Shown: one piece after another, positions 57,750-64,000 of the stretch
Layout: each line of letters opens with the position of its first letter
How positions within the stretch are numbered: position 1 is the stretch's first letter
Source: Microbacteriaceae bacterium
GTDB lineage: Bacteria; Actinomycetota; Actinomycetes; Actinomycetales; Microbacteriaceae
Direction: 5' to 3'
DNA length: 64,000 bases
Assembly: GCA_007117135.1 (NCBI GenBank)
Contig: SKHB01000022.1
Span: 62,001 to 126,000, forward strand
Position numbers and translations under genes: made by a program
The notes under the pieces: model-generated
Database searches by the model: none
The model's input: only the letters and a program-made list of their open reading frames with translations
Told to the model about the DNA's origin: nothing

Positions 57750-58841
57750 ATGCCGTCTCGCCGCGTGGTGATCGCTCCAGACTCGTTCAAAGGCACCATG
57801 AGCGCCCAACAGGCGGCCCGAACAATTGCTGCCGGGTGGGCGGACGCCAGACCCGGCGACGACGTGTCTATTTTTCCGATGGCTGATGGCGGGGAGGGCA
57901 CACTCGACATCGTAAAAAGCGCCACTCCCGGCTCTCGAGTAGTCGAGGTTGGTGTGGTGAATGGGCCTGATGGGAAACCGACACCCAGCCACTACCTGGC
58001 CCTTGATAGCAAAACGGCTCTCGTGGAATTGGCGGTGAGCGCAGGAATCACCCTCATGAATCCGCTGAACGCCTTGACAGCAACCACCCGTGGGCTTGGC
58101 GAAACAATTCGCGCAGCCCTTGATGACGGGATTCGGCACGTGATTATTGCACTGGGTGGCTCAGCCAGCACCGACGCCGGTATGGGTGCTCTTCAGGCTT
58201 TGGGGCTTCGAGCAACAACGGCCAATGGGGATGAAGCCGGCGTTGGTGGAGCCTCTGTGGAGGACATTGTGGCGTGTGACACGTCCCAATTGCGCATCCC
58301 CGACAAGGTCACGATCCTCCGGGACACGACGGCAACATTTCTGGATGCGCCGGGCATGTTTGGCCCCCAAAAGGCGGCGACACCCGAGGACGTCACCCGT
58401 TTAGAAAACTCTTTTAGGCATCTTCTTCGACTCACCGGTGACACCACAAACCACCTCATCCCAGGAGCTGGGGCAGCCGGTGGATGTGGTTGGGGGTTCG
58501 CTCATTTTCTCGGCGCGACAATCATCGATGGCGCACAGGCGGTGGCGGATGTGATTGGAGTAAGGGAGGCAATTCTTTCCGCAGATGTGGTGGTCACTGG
58601 CGAGGGAAGGTTCGACGCCACAAGCATGACGGGCAAAGTAACGGGAGCCATCATCTGGTTGGCTCACAACGCCAATGTTCCTGTTGGCGTTGTCGCCGGT
58701 GTTGTTGATTTAGCGACGTCGGAGAACATTTCGTGGTCATCCCTTGCTGATCACGCAGAAAACATTGACAGCGCTGTCGCGTCACCGGAATTTTTTGCCA
58801 AGAAAGCTGCCACAGCGCTCGCGAAGAAAATGTTCCAATAG
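57750..58841 (+). CDS. Glycerate kinase
   Basis: VVIAPDSFKGTMSAQQAARTIAAGWADARPGDDVSIFPMADGGEGTLD...HVIIALGGSASTDAGMGALQALG. Confidence 0.94.
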   Translation: MPSRRVVIAPDSFKGTMSAQQAARTIAAGWADARPGDDVSIFPMADGGEGTLDIVKSATPGSRVVEVGVVNGPDGKPTPSHYLALDSKTALVELAVSAGITLMNPLNALTATTRGLGETIRAALDDGIRHVIIALGGSASTDAGMGALQALGLRATTANGDEAGVGGASVEDIVACDTSQLRIPDKVTILRDTTATFLDAPGMFGPQKAATPEDVTRLENSFRHLLRLTGDTTNHLIPGAGAAGGCGWGFAHFLGATIIDGAQAVADVIGVREAILSADVVVTGEGRFDATSMTGKVTGAIIWLAHNANVPVGVVAGVVDLATSENISWSSLADHAENIDSAVASPEFFAKKAATALAKKMFQ

Positions 58842-58861
58842 TCCACAACATGCGGACGATG

Positions 58862-58936
58862 TGGCTGGGGTGCCTGGACTCGAACCAAGAACAACTGAAC
58901 CAGAATCAGCCGTGTTGCCAATTACACCACACCCCA
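58862..58936 (-). tRNA. tRNA-Gln (anticodon CTG)
   Basis: TGGGGTGTGGTGTAATTGGCAACACGGCTGATTCTGGTTCAGTTGTTCTTGGTTCGAGTCCAGGCACCCCAGCCA; cloverleaf and CCA. Confidence 0.96.
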
Positions 58937-58980
58937 CTGTGGTTCGGGCCCCTGAGGGCCCCCCATAGCCTAGCGCACGC

Positions 58981-60477
58981 CTAGAGGGTGGCGCGAAGCG
59001 ACAAAAGCCTCGCCAGAGCAGACTCTTTACCGAGTATCTCCATGGATTCAAAAAGTGGTGGGCTGACTCGGCGCCCCGAGACCGCCACCCGCAGTGGGGT
59101 AAAGGCGTGTCGAGGAGACAACTCCAACCCCTCCACGAGGGCCTCCCGCAGGGCAGCCTCAACAGTTACTGTCGACCAGGTGTCAAGCGGCTCTAACACC
59201 TCCACCGCCTTGTCTATGACCTGACCCGCTCCGTCACTTAACGTTTTTTGCGCCTCCTCAGTGACAACAAGATCGGAGTCGTCAGTGAAGAGAAACGCCA
59301 CCATATCTGCCACTTCACCAAGCAGATTCACCCGGGGCTGCACGTGAGGAAGGATGAAATCCAGTGTCGCCTGGTCCCGCGTGTTCACATCGGAGCCGAT
59401 AAGACCGGCTTGTTCGAGGTACGGAAGGCAGCGTGTTAGGAAGTCGTCCGGCGCGAGCGCACGTAGATGGTCGGCATTGATGGCTTCGGCCTTTTTGAGG
59501 TCGAACCGGGCCGGGTTGGGGTTGACCTTTTCAATGTCGAACGCGTCAACCATTTCCGCCAACGTGAACACGTCTCGGTCTGGTCCAATCGACCAACCCA
59601 GGAGGGCCAAATAGTTCAAGAGACCCTCAGGGATGAATCCGCGGTCGCGGTGAAGAAACAGGTTGGACTCTGGGTCACGTTTGGACAGTTTTTTATTTCC
59701 CTCCCCCATCACATAGGGCAAGTGTCCAAATCGTGGGATGCGGTCAGTGATGCCAATGTCAATAAGTGCTCGGTATAGGGCAATCTGCCGGGGAGTAGAC
59801 GACAGGAGGTCTTCTCCGCGCAGTACGTGGGTGATGCCCATGAGCGCATCATCAACGGGGTTCACGAACGTGTACAGGGGCGCTCCGGTGGGCCGGACAA
59901 CGACAAAGTCGATTGTTGAGCCGGCGGGAAAACTAATCGGCCCTCGAACCAAGTCATCGAAACCGAGATCATCGTCAGCTACTCGAAGGCGAAGAGCTGG
60001 CTGCCTCCCCTCTTCGATAAATGCTTGGCGTTCAGCGTCGGTCAGGTGGCGCTCGTGGTTGTCGTATCCCTGTTGGGGATCTCGGCCGTTGTCAATATTG
60101 CGCTGCCTCATCTCATCAGCAGTGACAAAACTTTGGTACAGGTGACCGGCATCGACGAGTTTCTCGATGATGTTTTGGTAAATCTCTCCGCGTTCAGACT
60201 GCCGGTAGGGGGCATGGGGGCCACCGACTTCGACACCCTCGTCCCAGGTGAGACCCAGCCAGGAGAGAGCTTCCAAAAGTTGCTGGTAGCTGTCTTCCGA
60301 ATCACGTTCGGCGTCAGTGTCTTCGATGCGGAAGACAAAACTGCCACCATTGTGTCTGGCCCACGCCCAGTTGAAGAGTGCTGTCCGGACAAGCCCCACA
60401 TGCGGCGTTCCGGTGGGAGAGGGGCAGAAACGGACGCGAACGTCGCTTCCCTGTGCAGTGTGAAAAAGGTCAGTCAT
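58981..60477 (-). CDS. gltX: Glutamyl-tRNA synthetase
   Basis: [52 protein letters not shown]...KLSKRDPES. Confidence 0.96.
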   Translation of the reverse strand: MTDLFHTAQGSDVRVRFCPSPTGTPHVGLVRTALFNWAWARHNGGSFVFRIEDTDAERDSEDSYQQLLEALSWLGLTWDEGVEVGGPHAPYRQSERGEIYQNIIEKLVDAGHLYQSFVTADEMRQRNIDNGRDPQQGYDNHERHLTDAERQAFIEEGRQPALRLRVADDDLGFDDLVRGPISFPAGSTIDFVVVRPTGAPLYTFVNPVDDALMGITHVLRGEDLLSSTPRQIALYRALIDIGITDRIPRFGHLPYVMGEGNKKLSKRDPESNLFLHRDRGFIPEGLLNYLALLGWSIGPDRDVFTLAEMVDAFDIEKVNPNPARFDLKKAEAINADHLRALAPDDFLTRCLPYLEQAGLIGSDVNTRDQATLDFILPHVQPRVNLLGEVADMVAFLFTDDSDLVVTEEAQKTLSDGAGQVIDKAVEVLEPLDTWSTVTVEAALREALVEGLELSPRHAFTPLRVAVSGRRVSPPLFESMEILGKESALARLLSLRATL

Positions 60478-60489
60478 GGTGAGGTCAGT

Positions 60490-61725
60490 CTAAGCGGGCG
60501 TGGCCGCACGTGTCTGTCTGACCGCCCACAACACGGCAACGAGAACGCCGGCAACCAGCGCAAGGGACACCAGTGAAAGCCCCCCATAACCGACCATCAG
60601 TAGCACCACGCCACTGAGTGCTCCCCCGATAGCTCCCGAACCACTCATCACCACGTCAGACCGACCCTGCACGACCGTTCGTCTGTCGAGTGATGTCGAT
60701 TCGGTGAGGAGGGCAGAAGCGGCAACGGTCGCAGCGGACCAGCCAAGTCCCAAAAGAATGAGGCCCGCGAGAACGGTGACCTCGCTCCCGCTTCCAAGCC
60801 CCGTCAAAAACAAACTGAGCGCCAAAATCATTTGCCCCAGGACAATCACTTGAACCCGACCAAATTTGTCAGCGAGCAGACCAAAAACAGGAGAGAGCGC
60901 ATACATGCCCGCAATGTGAAGTGAAATGGTGAACCCCACCAGTGCCAGGGATGCACCGTGGTCGACTAAGTGAACAGGTGTCATGGCCATCACCGCGACC
61001 ATCGTGGCGTGACTGAGGGCTAAAGAAATAAAGGCAAGCCGGCGAAGCCGGGGAGCATCAGCCGCTGCCTCTGGCTTCACTGACGCCTTTTGTGCGGCCG
61101 TGCCCATCTCCAAGGCCAGCCGCAGAGGATCTGGTCGCAAAAAAATTCGATACCCGAACCCCGCCGCGATTTGAGCACATCCGGCAATCAGAAATGGGCC
61201 GGCGAGAGCCGGCAATCCCCAGGTTGCTCCCCAGGTTTCACCGAGAGACACCAGGTTGGGCCCGCCCACAGCACCCACCGTTGTTGCCCACACCACCAAA
61301 GACAAATCTGTGGCGCGGGTGTGAGGTGTCGACAGGTCTGTCGCTGCAAAACGTGCTTGCAAGTTGACCGCCGTCCCCACCCCGATGAGAAAGATGCCGA
61401 TTAGCAACAAGGGAAATGAGCGAATTGCTGCGGCGAGAATAATGGTGCCAGCGCCCAGCGCCGCCACCCATGCCCCCACAGCCAGTGACCATGACCGGCC
61501 ACTCACCGCAGCCAGTTTCGCAAGCGGAATCGACGCCGACGCAGCCCCCAGGGTGGCAAGAGTTGCCGCCATTCCCGACCACCCGGGTGAACCAGATAAA
61601 TCCGTCGCCAGCAGTGCGCCGACGGACAGTGTTTGCCCCATCCCCACACCGGAGAGAACCTGGCCAGCCATGAGCACTCTCCTCACCCGCAGGCGTGTAG
61701 CCTCCGGGTGGGTGTCGTGCACCAT
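60490..61725 (-). CDS. MFS transporter
   Basis: 12-TM pattern; LSPVFGLLADKFGRVQVIVLG; start set at MVHDTHPEATRL. Confidence 0.88.
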   Translation of the reverse strand: MVHDTHPEATRLRVRRVLMAGQVLSGVGMGQTLSVGALLATDLSGSPGWSGMAATLATLGAASASIPLAKLAAVSGRSWSLAVGAWVAALGAGTIILAAAIRSFPLLLIGIFLIGVGTAVNLQARFAATDLSTPHTRATDLSLVVWATTVGAVGGPNLVSLGETWGATWGLPALAGPFLIAGCAQIAAGFGYRIFLRPDPLRLALEMGTAAQKASVKPEAAADAPRLRRLAFISLALSHATMVAVMAMTPVHLVDHGASLALVGFTISLHIAGMYALSPVFGLLADKFGRVQVIVLGQMILALSLFLTGLGSGSEVTVLAGLILLGLGWSAATVAASALLTESTSLDRRTVVQGRSDVVMSGSGAIGGALSGVVLLMVGYGGLSLVSLALVAGVLVAVLWAVRQTRAATPA

Positions 61726-61726
61726 A

Positions 61727-62512
61727 TTAGGAGTCTGTCCGATCGTCGCGGTTGACAGCTGGGTTGACCAGCGAACCAATCCCCTGAATGCGGATTTCAA
61801 CGTCTTGCCCGGCAACGAAACCGCCGAGCCCGGACGGTGTTCCCGTCAAAATCACGTCTCCTGGAAGCAGCGTCCACACGTCCGAACAGAACTCAATGAT
61901 TTCAGGAATGGAGTACACCAGGTCGCTGGTGGAACCGGTCCGCCGTGGTTCACCGGCGACGAAGGTTTCGATCAACAGGTCGCTGGGATCAATCTCGGTA
62001 TCAATCCACGGACCCAGGGGGCAGAAAGTGTCGTAGCCCTTCGCTCTCGCCCACTGGCCGTCAGCAAACATGACGTCTCTAGCAGACACGTCATTGGCAA
62101 TGGTGTAACCAAAAACAACGCTCTTCCAGTCTTCTTTTTTGACACGCTTTGCCACCGACCCGATGACGACAGCCAACTCACCTTCGTGAACGATGCGCCC
62201 CTCAATGGGAGGAATCACAATGGGATCTCCGGGGCCGACCACTGCCGTATTGGGTTTCAAGAAAATCAGCGGGTTGTCGGGGCCTTCGTGAGCCATGTCT
62301 TTGGCGTGTGCCGCATAGTTCATGCCGACACAAATCACTTTTGAGCGCGGAATAACCGGGGCGAGTAGCTGGGCGTCGGCCAGCGACACCCTCTCCCCTG
62401 TGGTGTCCCAGCCATGAAACATGGGGTCGCCCGCGAGAACCACCAGGTCATCGCCGTCGACAATGCCGAAGCGCGGTTCACTTCCGCTCTGACTAAATCT
62501 GGCAACCTTCAC
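61727..62512 (-). CDS. Fumarylacetoacetate hydrolase-family protein
   Basis: KVICVGMNYAAHAKDMAHEGPDNPLIFLKPNTAVVGPGDPIVIPP...HEGELAVVIG...GYTIANDVSARDVMF...DVILTGTPSGLG. Confidence 0.93.
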   Translation of the reverse strand: MKVARFSQSGSEPRFGIVDGDDLVVLAGDPMFHGWDTTGERVSLADAQLLAPVIPRSKVICVGMNYAAHAKDMAHEGPDNPLIFLKPNTAVVGPGDPIVIPPIEGRIVHEGELAVVIGSVAKRVKKEDWKSVVFGYTIANDVSARDVMFADGQWARAKGYDTFCPLGPWIDTEIDPSDLLIETFVAGEPRRTGSTSDLVYSIPEIIEFCSDVWTLLPGDVILTGTPSGLGGFVAGQDVEIRIQGIGSLVNPAVNRDDRTDS

Positions 62513-62525
62513 GTCTTCACCGTAC

Positions 62526-64000
62526 CTAGGAATCGCCCGCGGCGTCTTGCCTTTTCTGTCTGGACAACGCTCTCGCCCGATCATTCTGGTCGAGAAGCAC
62601 CTTCCGAATCCGAACAACCTCCGGGGTGACCTCGACACATTCGTCGTCTCTCGCGAACTCCAAACATTCTTCCAAGGTCAGCTGACGAGGCGGAGTGAGT
62701 TTCTCTAACTCCTCGGCCGTCGACGAGCGAATGTTGTTGAGCTTTTTCTCTTTCGTAATGTTGACGTCCATGTCTTCGGGTCTCGAGTTTTCACCCACCA
62801 CCATGCCTTCGTACACTTCATCAGTGGGAGAGACAAAGAACGACATTCTTTCCTGCAGGCTCATCATCGCGTTCGTGGTCACAGCACCACTGCGGTCAGC
62901 AACAATTGACCCCGTCTGACGTGTGACAATTGAGCCCGCCCATGGCCCATAGCCGTGGGCAAGGGCGTTATGAATTCCAGAACCTCGAGTCAAAGTGAGG
63001 AACTCGGTGCGGAAACCAATCAAGCCTCTGGAGGGGACAATGAACTCCATCCGGACCCACCCTGTGCCATGGTTGGACATGGTTTCCATGCGACCCTTAC
63101 GCGCGGCCAACAGTTGGGTGACACCCCCCAAATATTCTTCAGGGACGTCGATGGTGAGCGCTTCAAACGGTTCATGAGTTTTCCCATCAATGGTTTTCGT
63201 GACCACCTGGGGTTTCCCGACCGTCAATTCAAAACCTTCACGCCTCATGTTTTCCACCAACACGGCAAGAGCAAGTTCGCCCCTGCCTTGAACTTCCCAG
63301 GCGTCGGGCCGGCCAATATCGACCACGCGAATCGACACGTTTCCAATGAGTTCTCGGTCAAGTCGGTCTTTCACCATCCGAGCGGTCAGTTTGTGGCCCG
63401 ACACTTTTCCGGCCAATGGTGACGTGTTTGTTCCAATGGTCACCGCGATGGCAGGTTCGTCCACCGTGATGGCCGGAAGCGGCCTCACATCAGCGACGTC
63501 ACACAAACTGTCACCAATGGTGATCTCTTCGATGCCCGCAACAGCGACAATGTCTCCCGCGTATGCCCGATCAGTGGGGATTCGCTCGAGGGCAACAGTC
63601 TTCAGAAGCTCGGTGATTCTCACCGACTTTGCTTCACCGTCTGATCCCACCCAGGCAACGGTTTGCCCCTTTGAAATCTCGCCGTGGAAGATGCGCAGCA
63701 GGGCGATTCTTCCCAAAAATGGGGACGCATCCAAGTTGGTGACGTGTGCCTGAAGGGGGTGGTCGTCGTCATACTCAGGTGCGGGAATTCTTGTCAGAAT
63801 CGCTTCAAACAGGTCATCAAGGCTGTCTTTGTTGGGCAGTTCACCGTTAGCTGGCCTGTCCCAGCTGGCTGCGCCTGCGCGACCAGACGCATAGATGACC
63901 GGCAAATCCAAAATACCGTCGACGTCGAGGTCTGGAACGTCGTCGGACAAATCTGACACCAGCCCCAGCAACAAGTCTTGTGATTCGGCGACCACTTCAT
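62526..64000 (-). CDS. typA: GTP-binding protein TypA/BipA, C-terminal part (truncated at right window edge)
   Basis: Domain II-V sequence: NLDASPFLGRIALLRIFHGEISKGQTVAWV...VEVQGRGELALAVLVENMRREGFELTVGKPQVV...FIVPSRGLIGFRTEFLTLTRGSGI. The N-terminal G domain lies outside the window. Confidence 0.94.
   Translation of the reverse strand, partial: EVVAESQDLLLGLVSDLSDDVPDLDVDGILDLPVIYASGRAGAASWDRPANGELPNKDSLDDLFEAILTRIPAPEYDDDHPLQAHVTNLDASPFLGRIALLRIFHGEISKGQTVAWVGSDGEAKSVRITELLKTVALERIPTDRAYAGDIVAVAGIEEITIGDSLCDVADVRPLPAITVDEPAIAVTIGTNTSPLAGKVSGHKLTARMVKDRLDRELIGNVSIRVVDIGRPDAWEVQGRGELALAVLVENMRREGFELTVGKPQVVTKTIDGKTHEPFEALTIDVPEEYLGGVTQLLAARKGRMETMSNHGTGWVRMEFIVPSRGLIGFRTEFLTLTRGSGIHNALAHGYGPWAGSIVTRQTGSIVADRSGAVTTNAMMSLQERMSFFVSPTDEVYEGMVVGENSRPEDMDVNITKEKKLNNIRSSTAEELEKLTPPRQLTLEECLEFARDDECVEVTPEVVRIRKVLLDQNDRARALSRQKRQDAAGDS

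Noticed and set aside
61364-62344. 326-aa plus-strand ORF over MFS/FAH genes
   Set aside because: Spans the junction of two well-supported minus-strand genes; no domain; shadow ORF.

Overview
The window looks like an actinobacterial chromosome segment, probably Microbacteriaceae-like (inferred from gene content and order; no search was run). Most of it is dense core genome: cdsA-frr-pyrH-tsf-rpsB, xerC, dprA, rnhB-lepB-rplS, trmD-rimM-KH-rpsP, ffh, ftsY, smc-mutM-rnc-DUF177/rpmF, coaD, recG, rsmD, thiL, ddl, murF-like, gpsA-plsC-murA-leuD-leuC, terC, gltX and typA, plus tRNA-Glu(CTC) and tRNA-Gln(CTG). The usually contiguous trmD-rplS order is interrupted by about 11.4 kb (17740-29137). This insert carries a TetR regulator, a methionine aminopeptidase gene whose stop codon lies inside a degenerate tRNA-Arg(TCT) 3' fragment, remnants of IS481-type and IS21/IstB-type elements, and an accessory cluster. 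The cluster encodes GT2, GT11 fucosyltransferase-like and GT25 enzymes, a BKACE-type enzyme, a NeuD-like acetyltransferase, an NTP_transf_5 nucleotidyltransferase, a lasso-peptide B2-type transglutaminase-like protease, a PqqD/B1-type leader-binding protein and an HPr-kinase-like P-loop protein. The most interesting observation is an unlisted 30-codon ORF (22123-22215, minus, strong SD) encoding MNAKKSWEAPDATKVGQVSAASLPGSDLSG. It reproduces the spacing of the lasso leader consensus YxxPxLxxxGxFxxxT but leaves only about 7-8 residues of 'core', and no lasso cyclase or exporter is visible nearby. This may be a minimal RiPP-like system tied to glycan enzymes. All family calls come from reading translated sequence; none was verified by database search.
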